A stretch of 64,000 bases of DNA from UBA6016 sp964568395 (GTDB lineage: Bacteria > Campylobacterota > Campylobacteria > Campylobacterales > UBA6016): assembly GCA_964568395.1 (NCBI GenBank), contig CAZMPN010000005.1, positions 43,526 through 107,525 of the forward strand, written 5' to 3'. Shown here one piece after another: positions 9,785 to 19,248 of this stretch; position 1 is the stretch's first letter, and each line of letters opens with the position of its first letter. Both the position numbers and the translations under genes were made by a program. The notes under the pieces were generated by a model. It was given only the letters and a program-made list of their open reading frames with translations, did no database searches and had not been told where the DNA came from.

Positions 9785-11161
9785 CTAGTCTACTTCTCGT
9801 TTAAAATCATCCTCTATTCGGACTATATCATCTTCGCCAACATATTCGCCTACTTGCACCTCTATCATCACAAGGTCTATAATGCCTGGATTCTCCAGCC
9901 TATGCACCTCTCCAGCTTTTATATAAGTAGATTCATTTGCTTGTATTGTAATTTCTTTGTCGCCGTTTTGGACTTTTGCCGTTCCACTCACAACGACCCA
10001 ATGCTCATTTCTATGGAAGTGCTTTTGAAGACTAAGTCTTTTGCCTGGAGTAACAACTATACTTTTTATTTTATAACCAATCCCCTCTTCCAAAACCGTA
10101 TATGTTCCCCACGGTCTATGAACAGTCAGGTGTATATTATGAAGTTCACTATCTTGCCCTTTTAGCTTTGCGACTACGTTTTTTACCTGTTGACCGCATC
10201 CCTGCCGCGCTACAAGAAGCGCATCTGGCGTATCCACTATCATAATACCCTCGAGTCCAATGGTGGCTATCTGGCGATCGCTTTCTATTATAAGGTTGTT
10301 TTTGGAATCTATATTTATAGCGGACGAATATGTATTGCCATCGTCATCCTTGCCAAGTTCCGCATAAAGAGACTCGAAGCTGCCGACATCACTCCACCCC
10401 ATGTCGCAAGGCACTACTTTAACAAGAGAGCTTTTTTCCATAACCGCATAGTCTATGCTATCCTCCGGAATGGCCTTCATATCTTCAAGGCGTATTTTTG
10501 ATTTATCGTCATCACGCACAGCATTTTGATATGCCGTGCGGCTGGCTTCATAGATATCAGGGGAATATTTTTTTAGCTCATCCAGAAAGACGCCCGCTTT
10601 GAAACAGAACATCCCGCTATTCCAATAAAAATTGCCTTTTTTGATGTACTCTTCAGCAGTTACGGCATCAGGCTTTTCCTTGAAACTAAGCACGTCACTG
10701 CCGTTTGACTCTATATACCCGTATCCCGTTTCCGCATAGGTCGGTCTTATCCCAAATGTCACGATATACCCATCTTTTGCAAAGGCAGCCGCCTTGGAGA
10801 CAGCCTCTTTGTACGCGGCTTCATTCTTTATTAGGTGGTCAGATGAACTAACAAGCAGTATCTCATCAGCGGCTACCCCAAAAGCTGCTATGGCAATGGC
10901 TGGGGCAGTATTGCGCCCAATCGGCTCCAGCAGGAAAGATAAAGAATGGGCATCTATCTCTTCTGCCTGATCTAAAGCCAAAAAGAGCTGTTCCGAGTTT
11001 GAAACAATTAAAGTTTTGTCACACAAACCTTTATTTCTAAGTATTGTTTTTTGAAAAAGCGAACTGCCGTCAAAAAGCTTTACAAACTGCTTTGGCATCA
11101 GCGTTCTTGAAATCGGCCAAAGCCTAGTGCCGCTACCGCCTGAAAGTATTACATTTGTCAA
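9785..11161 (-). CDS. manC: Mannose-1-phosphate guanylyltransferase / mannose-6-phosphate isomerase
   Basis: 458 aa with the chosen start. TNVILSGGSGTRLWPISR is the pyrophosphorylase signature at the N-terminus; FKEKPD and NSGMFCFKAGVFL follow, and the C-terminal cupin segment (HRPWGTYTVLEEG, LQKHFHRNEHWVVVSG) marks the bifunctional type II class with phosphomannose isomerase activity. It makes GDP-mannose from Man-1-P for Gmd and Fcl encoded just upstream. I prefer TTG at 11161: it overlaps the fcl stop as TTGA and has GGGAG (11168-11172) six bases upstream. A GTG at 11182 would add seven residues. No phosphomannomutase (ManB) gene is visible in the window, so that step must be encoded elsewhere. 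Confidence 0.95.
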   Translation of the reverse strand: MTNVILSGGSGTRLWPISRTLMPKQFVKLFDGSSLFQKTILRNKGLCDKTLIVSNSEQLFLALDQAEEIDAHSLSFLLEPIGRNTAPAIAIAAFGVAADEILLVSSSDHLIKNEAAYKEAVSKAAAFAKDGYIVTFGIRPTYAETGYGYIESNGSDVLSFKEKPDAVTAEEYIKKGNFYWNSGMFCFKAGVFLDELKKYSPDIYEASRTAYQNAVRDDDKSKIRLEDMKAIPEDSIDYAVMEKSSLVKVVPCDMGWSDVGSFESLYAELGKDDDGNTYSSAINIDSKNNLIIESDRQIATIGLEGIMIVDTPDALLVARQGCGQQVKNVVAKLKGQDSELHNIHLTVHRPWGTYTVLEEGIGYKIKSIVVTPGKRLSLQKHFHRNEHWVVVSGTAKVQNGDKEITIQANESTYIKAGEVHRLENPGIIDLVMIEVQVGEYVGEDDIVRIEDDFKREVD

Positions 11162-12129
11162 ACTAGACTCCCAAGATACCACCCATAAGCACCGCGAATC
11201 CCATCCGCAAGCCCTATCTTATGTCTCCAGCCAAGAGTATGCAGCCTGCTTACGTCAGATAGCTTTCTCATTGTTCCATCCGGTTTATCAGTATTAAATT
11301 CAAGCTCGCCATTGAAGCCGACTATATCTTTTATCAGGTAAGCCAGTTCGCCTATACTTATCTCCTCACCACTGCCTATATTTATATGCGTATTACGTAT
11401 CTCTTTTTTATCTTTTGAAACGTCCGCAAAATCAATATTCTCCATTACAAACACGCAAGCGTCCGCCATATCCGATGAATGCAAAAACTCTCGCCTAGGC
11501 TTTCCGCTGCCCCAAATTTCTACACTTTTAGCCTCATTTATCTTTGCCTCATGCATTTTTCTAATTAGCGCAGGAAGAACATGTGAGTTTTGAAGGTCAA
11601 AGTTATCGTTTGGACCATATAGATTTGTCGGCATAACGGAGATAAAGTTCGTACCATATTGCAGATTATAACTTTCGCACATTTTTATGCCGGCTATTTT
11701 GGCTATTGCATAAGGCTCATTCGTATACTCAAGAGGCGAAGTTAGCAAGCTCTCCTCGCTTATCGGCTGAGGAGCCTCCTTTGGATAGATACATGTGCTT
11801 CCCAGAAATAATAGTTTTTTAACGCCGTTTAGGTAGCTTTGGTGAATAACGTTATTTTGGATTTGTAAATTTTCATAGATAAACTCTGCCCGAAAAGTAT
11901 TGTTGGCAACAATGCCTCCAACTTTTGCGGCAGCCAAAAAAACATACTCCGGCTTCTCTGTCTTAAAAAATTCTGCCACCGCTGCTTGATCCAACAGATC
12001 AAGCTCGCTATGGGTTTTTCCGACAATATTTGTATAGCCTTTTGATTTTAGGTTTTCTACTATTGCACTTCCAACAAGACCACGATGCCCAGCAACATAA
12101 ATCTTTGAGTCTTTTTTCATACTACTCAA
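11158..12129 (-). CDS. fcl: GDP-L-fucose synthase (epimerase/reductase)
   Basis: 323 aa short-chain dehydrogenase fold. AGHRGLVGSAIVENL is the NADP-binding glycine motif; FLGSTCIYPKEAPQPI and EPYAIAKIAGIKMCESY carry the Ser/Tyr/Lys catalytic triad of Fcl, and PTNLYGPNDNFDLQNSHVLPALIRKMHEA is specific to GDP-fucose synthases (only short parts are quoted). It converts GDP-4-keto-6-deoxymannose to GDP-L-fucose in the cytosol. The gene overlaps gmd by 8 bases upstream and manC by 4 bases downstream, giving the compact gmd-fcl-manC operon order seen in many fucose-containing glycans. A colitose or other Fcl-like product is less likely given the exact partners. Confidence 0.95.
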   Translation of the reverse strand: MSSMKKDSKIYVAGHRGLVGSAIVENLKSKGYTNIVGKTHSELDLLDQAAVAEFFKTEKPEYVFLAAAKVGGIVANNTFRAEFIYENLQIQNNVIHQSYLNGVKKLLFLGSTCIYPKEAPQPISEESLLTSPLEYTNEPYAIAKIAGIKMCESYNLQYGTNFISVMPTNLYGPNDNFDLQNSHVLPALIRKMHEAKINEAKSVEIWGSGKPRREFLHSSDMADACVFVMENIDFADVSKDKKEIRNTHINIGSGEEISIGELAYLIKDIVGFNGELEFNTDKPDGTMRKLSDVSRLHTLGWRHKIGLADGIRGAYGWYLGSLV

Positions 12130-13237
12130 AATACCTTAGTGTCTTATACCCTGCTTCTTGCAAAAATTTATCTTTTTGCATAAGTTTTATATCACTTGCC
12201 ATCATATCTTTAACAAGCGCTGGAAGATCGTATTTAGGACTCCAGCCTAGTTTTGTTTTTGATTTAGTAGGATCCCCAAGAAGCAAGTCAACTTCAGTAG
12301 GACGGAAATATTTAGGATCCACAGAGACTATTTCTTTGCCAATTTCTACTTGAAATTCAGGGTTTGTGCAAGACGCAACATAACCCTTCTCGTCAATGCC
12401 TTCACCTTTAAATTCTATCGTTATGCCTACTTCCGCAAAAGCCATCCTTACAAACTCACGAACCTCAGTCGTAATTCCGGTTGCAATTACAAAATCCTCT
12501 GGATTTTCTTGCTGAAGTATCAGATACATTGCCTCCACATAGTCCTTCGCATGTCCCCAGTCTCTTTTTGCCGATAGATTCCCAAGATATAGCTTATCTT
12601 GAAGTCCAAGAGCTATTTTTGCGGCAGCCCTTGTGATTTTGCGTGTTACAAAAGTTTCACCCCTGATAGGAGATTCGTGATTAAAGAGTATTCCATTGCA
12701 AGCAAACATACCGTATGCTTCACGGTAATTTACGGTAATCCAATACGCATACATCTTGGCTACAGCATATGGGCTTCTCGGATAAAATGGTGTAGTCTCG
12801 TTTTGCGGCACAGCCTGAACAAGACCGTACAACTCGGATGTGCTCGCCTGATAGATTTTTGTTTTTTGTGTAAGCCCAAGAAGTCTAACTGCCTCCAAAA
12901 TACGAAGAGTTCCTATGCCGTCAGCGTTAGCCGTGTACTCTGGCGTCTCAAAAGATACATGCACATGACTCATGGCTGCAAGATTATATATTTCATCAGG
13001 CTGCACTTCCTGAATAATTCTTATAAGATTCGTGCTATCCGTCAAATCCCCATGATGAAGCTTGAATTTTACATTGCTCTCATGCGGATCTTGATATAGA
13101 TGGTCTATTCTATCGGTATTAAAAAGAGAGCTCCTTCTCTTTATGCCGTGTACCTCATACCCTTTTTTCAGCAAAAATTCAGCCAAATAGGCGCCGTCCT
13201 GCCCCGTAATTCCTGTTATTAAAGCTACTTTTGTCAT
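12122..13237 (-). CDS. gmd: GDP-mannose 4,6-dehydratase
   Basis: 371 aa, the normal length. ITGITGQDGAYLAEFLL is the Gmd N-terminal NADP-binding loop, VHGIKRRSS the family-specific Arg-rich NADP contact, and YPRSPYAVAKMYAYW contains the YxxxK active site; NHESPIRGETFVTRKI is also characteristic. It produces GDP-4-keto-6-deoxy-D-mannose, the substrate of the Fcl encoded immediately downstream with an 8-base overlap. It shares one base with the stop of wecB upstream. The product could also feed perosamine or rhamnose branches, but no dedicated aminotransferase or reductase is next to it, so L-fucose is the most direct reading. Confidence 0.96.
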   Translation of the reverse strand: MTKVALITGITGQDGAYLAEFLLKKGYEVHGIKRRSSLFNTDRIDHLYQDPHESNVKFKLHHGDLTDSTNLIRIIQEVQPDEIYNLAAMSHVHVSFETPEYTANADGIGTLRILEAVRLLGLTQKTKIYQASTSELYGLVQAVPQNETTPFYPRSPYAVAKMYAYWITVNYREAYGMFACNGILFNHESPIRGETFVTRKITRAAAKIALGLQDKLYLGNLSAKRDWGHAKDYVEAMYLILQQENPEDFVIATGITTEVREFVRMAFAEVGITIEFKGEGIDEKGYVASCTNPEFQVEIGKEIVSVDPKYFRPTEVDLLLGDPTKSKTKLGWSPKYDLPALVKDMMASDIKLMQKDKFLQEAGYKTLRYFE

Positions 13238-14328
13238 TAAAAATCCAAATCTTTTAAAATTTCAACTATTCTAATCCCTGTTTTGCCATCCCATAAATAT
13301 GGAACTGAGGAAGTTTTATATTTACCGTATTCTATGTCTTTACAACTTTCGATAATCTTATCTATGTTTATTAATAAATTAGAACCTATCTTTACCGTAA
13401 CCGGCCTTTCCGTATTGTCTCTAAGCGTCAAGCACGGTTTTTTGAGATACGTAGTCTCTTCCTGAACACCCCCGCTATCCGTTATGACATACTTACAGTG
13501 AAACACGAGGTTCATAAAATCCATATATCCCAGAGGCTCGCAAAGCACTATATTTTCATCCGCCAAAAGCTCGGAATATCCGAAATTTTCTATATTTTTT
13601 CTAGTTCTAGGATGGATAGGAAAAACTATTTTTCTGTGTTTTGCAACCTCTTTTATAGCCAAAAGCAACTCTTTTAATTTATTTGCGTCGTCCACGTTTG
13701 AAGGCCTATGAAGCGTCATAACTATATATTCGCCGTCGTCTAGATTCATTTTTTGATAGCTACTGGCGGCTTCTATTTTACCCCTCATCATCTCGAGAGA
13801 ATCGATCATAATATTTCCGACAAGAGCGATTTTGCTCTTGTCTATGCCGGAATTTAGCAGGTTTTGATCTGCATCGGCGGACGGCGTCCAAAAATAATCC
13901 ACTATAGCGTCCGTCACCATACGGTTTATCTCTTCAGGCATCGTCATATCAAAGCTTCTAAGCCCTGCTTCCAGATGTGCCACCGGCAAAAGGAGTTTTT
14001 TTGCGGTTATGGCGCATGCCATCGTAGCGTTCACGTCGCCGACGACGATCACTAGATCCGGTCTCTCTTTTAGGCAAAGCGCCTCATACTCTATCATTAC
14101 TTTACCAACCTGCTCCGCATGGCTACCACCGCCTATACCTAAATGAAAATGCGGAGTCGGGAGCTGCAAATCGTCAAAAAATGCATCCGACATATTTTTA
14201 TCGTAATGTTGACCCGTATGCACTATAAAAGGCTCAAACTCTTGATGTTTTTTTAATTCGTGATAAAGCGGCGCTATCTTCATAAAATTCGGTCTTGCCG
14301 CCGCTATCAGATGTATTTTTTTAGCCAT
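13237..14328 (-). CDS. wecB: UDP-N-acetylglucosamine 2-epimerase (non-hydrolysing, WecB/WbpI-like)
   Basis: 363 aa. HLIAAARPNFMKIAPLYHEL, VVGDVNATMACAITAKK, HLEAGLRSFD, PEEINRMVTDAI and DSGGVQEET are the ordered motifs of the WecB/MnaA family of GT-B-like epimerases. The family interconverts UDP-GlcNAc and UDP-ManNAc; relatives (WbpI) act on 2,3-diacetamido uronic acid donors and others (Fnl/WbjD-type) on UDP-6-deoxy sugars, so substrate is open. A canonical UDP-ManNAc dehydrogenase is not adjacent; the only dehydrogenase-like gene in the cluster (49240-50556) lacks its catalytic cysteine. Genes on both sides overlap (8 bases with the GT4 and 1 base with gmd). Confidence 0.92.
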   Translation of the reverse strand: MAKKIHLIAAARPNFMKIAPLYHELKKHQEFEPFIVHTGQHYDKNMSDAFFDDLQLPTPHFHLGIGGGSHAEQVGKVMIEYEALCLKERPDLVIVVGDVNATMACAITAKKLLLPVAHLEAGLRSFDMTMPEEINRMVTDAIVDYFWTPSADADQNLLNSGIDKSKIALVGNIMIDSLEMMRGKIEAASSYQKMNLDDGEYIVMTLHRPSNVDDANKLKELLLAIKEVAKHRKIVFPIHPRTRKNIENFGYSELLADENIVLCEPLGYMDFMNLVFHCKYVITDSGGVQEETTYLKKPCLTLRDNTERPVTVKIGSNLLINIDKIIESCKDIEYGKYKTSSVPYLWDGKTGIRIVEILKDLDF

Positions 14329-15532
14329 TGGCTACCTCTCTTATTATCTCCAACATATCTGCCGCCAGTTTTTTGCGGTCATAATCGGCAGCGAGCCGCA
14401 AGCCGCCTTCCTGCATTTTTTTATATGCCGCTTCGTCGCTCAAAACTGCCAGCTTTTGTATAAAATCGCTCTCGTTTTCAGGCTCAAAATATACTCCGGC
14501 GCCATAGGCATCTACAATCTCTCTGGCCTGTCCGTCCACACCAAGAAATATAGGTTTTTGCATTGCGGCGTTTTCAAAAATCTTTGACGGAATTACCGTT
14601 TTGAACGTATCACTTTTTTTGAGCGGTACAAGAGCAGCGTCCGTTACAGAGATATACGAAGGAATTTCGGATTTTAGCACAGGCTCTAAAAAAGTAGCGT
14701 TTTTCACGCCTAGCTCTTCGGCTATTTTTAGCGCCTCTTTTTTCATGGCGCCATCTCCGATAAAGAGAAAATGGTATCGATCGTCTTTTATTTTTGAAAT
14801 CGTTCGAACGACAAAATCAAGGCTGTGTGCCATCCCGTGAGTGCCTATGTATCCGATAACGAATTTGCCCTCGATTCCCAGTTTTTTAGCCAAAGCATCA
14901 TCTTTGTGGACGGGAGCGAATAGCTCCATATTTGCGCCGTTGGTTACAATCTCTATTTTATCCGCGTCAATCCCTCTTTTGATAAGGTTTGTTTTGAAGG
15001 CCGCGGTTACGGCCACTACTTTTGCCGAGTTTTTATATAGCCAAAGTTCTATTTTTTCCAAAAAGTCCAGAATTTTCTCTTTTTTTATGGCGCCTACCGT
15101 TCGTATGGACTCCGGCCATAGGTCTCTGAGCTCGAATATCCAAGGCTTTCTCTTAAAAAATGAGAGTGCGCATCCGCTCCAAGCCGTAAAAAACTGCGGA
15201 GACGTCGCAACGATAACATCGGTTTTGACAAACAGCCCGGCAACAAAGGACGTAAAGGCAAAGCTCAAATAGTCAAGCACCCTTTTTACAAACCCCTCGT
15301 TTGAAGTGATATAGCTCCAAACCCTAATAACCTTAATACCGTCTATATATTCAACGCTATAAAGCGAGTTTTTATACCCGTCATACACTCTGCCCTGCGG
15401 AAAATTCGGTGCACATGTAATTACTGTTACATCTTCGCCTTTTATGGCCCACTCTTTCGCATGTTCATACGTTCTAGATGCCGGAGCGTTCACCTCCGGG
15501 AAAAAGTTGTCCGTCAAAAATAGTATTTTCAT
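14321..15532 (-). CDS. Glycosyltransferase family 4 (WbuB/WcaI-like)
   Basis: 403 aa. Starts MKILFLTDNFFPEVNAPASR, typical of the WbuB group, with ATSPQFFTAWSGCALSFF and FELRDLWPESI, which are strongly conserved in that group. The donor domain has FVIGYIGTHGMAHSLDFVV and the C-terminal FENAAMQKPIFLGVDGQARE segment in the place of the usual E-x7-E. WbuB-type enzymes transfer an N-acetylated deoxyamino sugar such as L-FucNAc to a lipid-linked acceptor. It neighbours WecB and the heparinase-like gene, a set I recall recurring in O-antigen clusters. Overlaps are 4 bases upstream and 8 bases downstream. Confidence 0.9.
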   Translation of the reverse strand: MKILFLTDNFFPEVNAPASRTYEHAKEWAIKGEDVTVITCAPNFPQGRVYDGYKNSLYSVEYIDGIKVIRVWSYITSNEGFVKRVLDYLSFAFTSFVAGLFVKTDVIVATSPQFFTAWSGCALSFFKRKPWIFELRDLWPESIRTVGAIKKEKILDFLEKIELWLYKNSAKVVAVTAAFKTNLIKRGIDADKIEIVTNGANMELFAPVHKDDALAKKLGIEGKFVIGYIGTHGMAHSLDFVVRTISKIKDDRYHFLFIGDGAMKKEALKIAEELGVKNATFLEPVLKSEIPSYISVTDAALVPLKKSDTFKTVIPSKIFENAAMQKPIFLGVDGQAREIVDAYGAGVYFEPENESDFIQKLAVLSDEAAYKKMQEGGLRLAADYDRKKLAADMLEIIREVANG

Positions 15533-17103
15533 ACCGAAATTTCCGTATGAAGCGTATTGTAAAATTCCACGATTACGACCTTGGCGGAGCTTCTTTTATT
15601 AAATCCGGACGCAAAGCTATAATCTTCTATTTTAATACTCTTTGCACCGTTAAAATGTATGTTTATTTTATCCACACTTACTTTATCACCACTTCTTTGA
15701 GGTTCTAAATCCGGCGCAAAATGCAAAAACGCAACACCATTATCTCCGCCTTTGAGTATATCCGTAATAACGAACGAACTGTCCAAAAACAAAAACTCTC
15801 TTTCGTGTATTACGCCGATTTCTTTATACCCGTCGTGCGAAGCGGTAATTTTATTTTGTTTTTCTATAAGCGAGATTATCTTTGCCCTTTTGCCCACCCT
15901 AAAACCGCCCCATACTTCGCTCTGTTCAAAACCGCCGACCATCACTGTATTGTGCGAAGCGGTCGAGCGCTCTGCAGTACGTAGCTCTCCGGGCTCGTAC
16001 GTACTAGTTCCCGCATCTACGATCAGTCGTTTGCCGCCTACGCAAAGTTCAAAATTGAACGTATCGCTATGCGCATGGCCAGGAATATAATCAGGTCCGA
16101 TATTGCCTATATCTACTGCCGCCTCATAATTACCGTTTTCAAACTTGCGGTATCCGCTATCCTTGAGAGGCACTACGATCTTTTGAACACCCAGCCTTTC
16201 CGCATACCCAGACAGCTCTTCAGATGATGGCGCTATACCTTCGGCGCTATCGTTAAAATGCGGCGTTTCGCCGTTTTTGAAGCTCATATTCTCAAGCCAG
16301 CCAAGCATTAAACCGGCTTTCATCCTAAATAGCCCCAGCAGTTCGCCGTTTTTATAGCCGTTGTTTTTGATAAGATTTAGACAGTCAAGCACTCTTTGCA
16401 GCATTATTTTGTGATACATAGGGCTAAGCTCGAAGTGTCCACCGTCTTTTAGTATCTGCTCCTCTAGCTCGGCTTCAAGTATATTTTTCGCTAAAGCGTA
16501 AAACTCTTCGTCTTCGAAATAATAAGCCGCAAACAAAAGCGAAAATCCGTTTTCCAAAAGATGGTTGCCTAGCAGGTGGTATTCAATGCTGCGGCTTAAT
16601 ATCTTGTACTGCGCATACAAAGAAGCGTCCAGTCCGGCATCCGATATGCCATTAACAGAGAAAAACTTTATCCAATTGATACCGCGAAGAGAGATAGGAT
16701 AAGGCTCTATGGCATTTTTGAGCACGGGAAGCTCCCCGCAAAAATCGTTTATGAGCCTAAGCCCCTCGTCTTTTTGCATCCCATTTTGCAACAGAAAATC
16801 AAAGTAGTTTAGATTGTAAGTCCATAGTTTTCCAAATGCCGAGTAATCCCACTCTATGCCGCCGTTAAAGCTTTTTTGCAAATTCAAAAACAAAAAGCTA
16901 TTACGCCCAATGTAGCTTTTTGGAGAGCTCATCGGCTCATCCAGTAGAAGTTTTTTGCCGCTTGCCGGTATCAGCAAAAGCGATTTTATTCCAAAAACGG
17001 CATATAGCTTTTTTCTAGCTAGATAAAAAAGCCTATAAGCTATCTGTTTTGTCCGCAGATATCTAACGGTGTCCAGTAAAAGCCGAAACTTTTTAAATTT
17101 CAA
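15529..17103 (-). CDS. Heparinase II/III-family protein without signal peptide
   Basis: 524 aa. The C-terminal half carries PGHAHSDTFNFELCVGGKRLIVDAGTS-like sequence (short parts: GHAHSDTFNFEL, IVDAGTSTYEPG, ASHNTVMVGG), which identifies the heparinase II/III catalytic beta-sandwich region; the N-terminal half is alpha-helical as in the (alpha/alpha) toroid of polysaccharide lyases. The N-terminus is basic (KFKKFRLLLDTVRYLRTKQ) and I see no signal peptide, so a periplasmic lyase role is not supported. Start is a TTG that overlaps the upstream fusion gene by 11 bases. Such genes occur in O-antigen loci next to a bi-domain oxidoreductase, where their function is not settled. A lyase, an epimerase-like or a transfer role cannot be separated here. 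Confidence 0.85.
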   Translation of the reverse strand: MKFKKFRLLLDTVRYLRTKQIAYRLFYLARKKLYAVFGIKSLLLIPASGKKLLLDEPMSSPKSYIGRNSFLFLNLQKSFNGGIEWDYSAFGKLWTYNLNYFDFLLQNGMQKDEGLRLINDFCGELPVLKNAIEPYPISLRGINWIKFFSVNGISDAGLDASLYAQYKILSRSIEYHLLGNHLLENGFSLLFAAYYFEDEEFYALAKNILEAELEEQILKDGGHFELSPMYHKIMLQRVLDCLNLIKNNGYKNGELLGLFRMKAGLMLGWLENMSFKNGETPHFNDSAEGIAPSSEELSGYAERLGVQKIVVPLKDSGYRKFENGNYEAAVDIGNIGPDYIPGHAHSDTFNFELCVGGKRLIVDAGTSTYEPGELRTAERSTASHNTVMVGGFEQSEVWGGFRVGKRAKIISLIEKQNKITASHDGYKEIGVIHEREFLFLDSSFVITDILKGGDNGVAFLHFAPDLEPQRSGDKVSVDKINIHFNGAKSIKIEDYSFASGFNKRSSAKVVIVEFYNTLHTEISV

Positions 17104-19237
17104 CGGCCGTTCCGCTTTTTAGCGACTGCAAGACGGCAAAGGTAGCTTTCGTAGTCTTGCAGATACTCTCGAAGCCTATAGCCTCCACGCCGCCCTTGAC
17201 GGCCAGAAGAAACGCCTCAAACTCTGCCTCAAAACCTTTGTCTTGTGATGCACTGGAGAGTTTTTTTGTTTTTTGCCCCTTAAATATCTTCAGCTCCCTA
17301 AAATCGTTCATCTGCATAGCCAAATTCGGGGCGAAAACCTCTATATACTCTTTTGGAAGCTGCGGATTGCCGTAAGCGGTATATATTATAACTGCGTTTG
17401 AACCGCTCTCATACTCTATCGTTATACTCACGTTGTCTTCGCTCGGCATCGAGGAGTCCATTGTAGAAACAGCCTTCGCATAGACGCTTACCGGCTCGGA
17501 GCCCAACAAGAACGAACACATATCGATAAAATGGCACACTTCTCCGACTATTCTGCCGCCGCCGACATTTTTATCTTGTATCCAACTTTCTTTCGGGATT
17601 ACTCCTGCGTTTATCCTGTAAACTATAGAGGCATTTAGAGCGCCTATCTCTTTTTTCATAGCATCGGCAAAAGGCGAAAACCTGCGATTAAATCCAACTT
17701 GAAGCACGGGTCTCTCTTCAAGACCATCGTATACCGCCCTTATCTCTTCAAGCTCGTGCTCGTAAATGCAAAGCGGCTTTTCTACAAAACAATGTTTTTT
17801 GGATTTTAACGCCTCTATTACGCTTGAAGCGTGATCGTCGTGCCTTGTCGTTATAACGACGGCATTTATATCACTTGAGCCGAATATCTCTTTTTTATCG
17901 GTCGTTACAAAAGAAAAACCGTGCTTGCCGCCGACTGAGTGCGCGCTAATGCCGGTAGCCGAACATAGCCCAACTAGCTCAAAGCCGCTTACTTTTTTGA
18001 TATTAGGAAGTATTACGGATTTTGTGAAGTTGCCGGCTCCTATAAGTCCTATGTTGACGTTTTCGGAAGAGATTTTTTTGCCGCTCATTTTGACGAGCTT
18101 ATTTATCTCTATGTCTTTCGCGCTGTATTTAAGGACGATACCCAGATACTCCTCTTTTACCTTCCCTTCAAGCAGATCATATGCGCTCATCGCATCTTCG
18201 AAAGCAAAACTGTGGGTGATAAGCTCTTTGGGCGTTATTTTGCCGTCACTCACAAGATCCAAGAACGCCTCAAAATTTCGCCTCTCCGTCCACCTGACAT
18301 ACGCAAACGGATAATCCATACCGTTTTCTTCGTAGTCGGTATCGTATCTTCCCGGTCCATACGCCATAGAAAGGCGCAAATCAAGCTCTTTTTTATAGTA
18401 GACGTTTCTAGGAATATCCATCCCTACCTGACCCACGACTACGACTTTGCCTTTGTGTTTGCATATCTCTCCGGCATCGAATACGAGCTGGCTAGAGTTT
18501 GCGGAAGCAGTTATTATGACGCTATCCACGCCGTATCCTCTGCTAAAACTCTTTGCGGCCGCAACCAGATCTGCCGCATAACACACCTCGTCCGCTCCGA
18601 GTTTTTTGGCTAGCTCCATTTTTTTTGGGTCTATGTCGGAGCCTATAACGAAACATCCGTTTGCCTTTAGTAGTTGAACGGTAAGCTGCCCTATTAGCCC
18701 AAGTCCCATAACGGCGACCCTTTCGCCCAAAGTAGGCTCAGCCTGTCTGACGCCCTGAAGCGCTATCGCCCCGACGGTAACGAATGAAGCGTCTACGTCA
18801 TCGACGTTGTCTGGTATTTTGACAAGCAAGTTTTTTGGTACGTAGTTGTACTCGGAGTGGCTCGCATATCCGGCGCCGCCGCATGCGACTCTATCTCCGG
18901 CGCTTATGCCCTCGGCATATTCACCCACCTCACACACTACGCCTGCGCAGCTATACCCGAGTGGAATAGGGGTATCAAGCTTGTTAAACACTTTTTCCAG
19001 AGTGTTTTTAACTCCCTCTTTTTTCATCTTGTCGATTACTTGGCGGACAAGATCCGGTCTCGCTTTTGCTTTTCCGATTAGTGATTTTTTGGCTATATCT
19101 ACAATCATCTTCTCTGTTCCCGCAGACACAAGCGAACAGGTAGTCCTGACTAGCGCACCCTCCGGGCGACAGTAAGGCACCGGCACGTCGTATAGCCCAA
19201 GTTCCCCGGTTTTGTATGATTGTATAAGCTGCTTCAC
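17093..19237 (-). CDS. Bi-domain oxidoreductase: zinc-type alcohol dehydrogenase fused to a Gfo/Idh/MocA dehydrogenase
   Basis: 714 aa with two dehydrogenase modules in one reading frame. Residues about 1-365 are an MDR alcohol dehydrogenase (GYSCAGVVCEVGE, SAGDRVACGG, VAVMGLGLIGQLTVQLL). Residues about 385-714 are a Gfo/Idh/MocA domain (NIGLIGAGNFTKSVILPNI, CFVEKPLCIYEHEL with the EKP motif, VGEVCHFIDMCSFLLG). Both are NAD(P)-dependent Rossmann enzymes, so the protein may carry out two sequential redox steps on a nucleotide or lipid-linked sugar. The GTG start follows a GGAG site by five bases. It is followed by the heparinase-like gene with an 11-base overlap and preceded by an AsnB gene 11 bases away. 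Substrate unknown. Confidence 0.92.
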   Translation of the reverse strand: MKQLIQSYKTGELGLYDVPVPYCRPEGALVRTTCSLVSAGTEKMIVDIAKKSLIGKAKARPDLVRQVIDKMKKEGVKNTLEKVFNKLDTPIPLGYSCAGVVCEVGEYAEGISAGDRVACGGAGYASHSEYNYVPKNLLVKIPDNVDDVDASFVTVGAIALQGVRQAEPTLGERVAVMGLGLIGQLTVQLLKANGCFVIGSDIDPKKMELAKKLGADEVCYAADLVAAAKSFSRGYGVDSVIITASANSSQLVFDAGEICKHKGKVVVVGQVGMDIPRNVYYKKELDLRLSMAYGPGRYDTDYEENGMDYPFAYVRWTERRNFEAFLDLVSDGKITPKELITHSFAFEDAMSAYDLLEGKVKEEYLGIVLKYSAKDIEINKLVKMSGKKISSENVNIGLIGAGNFTKSVILPNIKKVSGFELVGLCSATGISAHSVGGKHGFSFVTTDKKEIFGSSDINAVVITTRHDDHASSVIEALKSKKHCFVEKPLCIYEHELEEIRAVYDGLEERPVLQVGFNRRFSPFADAMKKEIGALNASIVYRINAGVIPKESWIQDKNVGGGRIVGEVCHFIDMCSFLLGSEPVSVYAKAVSTMDSSMPSEDNVSITIEYESGSNAVIIYTAYGNPQLPKEYIEVFAPNLAMQMNDFRELKIFKGQKTKKLSSASQDKGFEAEFEAFLLAVKGGVEAIGFESICKTTKATFAVLQSLKSGTAVEI

Positions 19238-19248
19238 TCTATCTCCAT

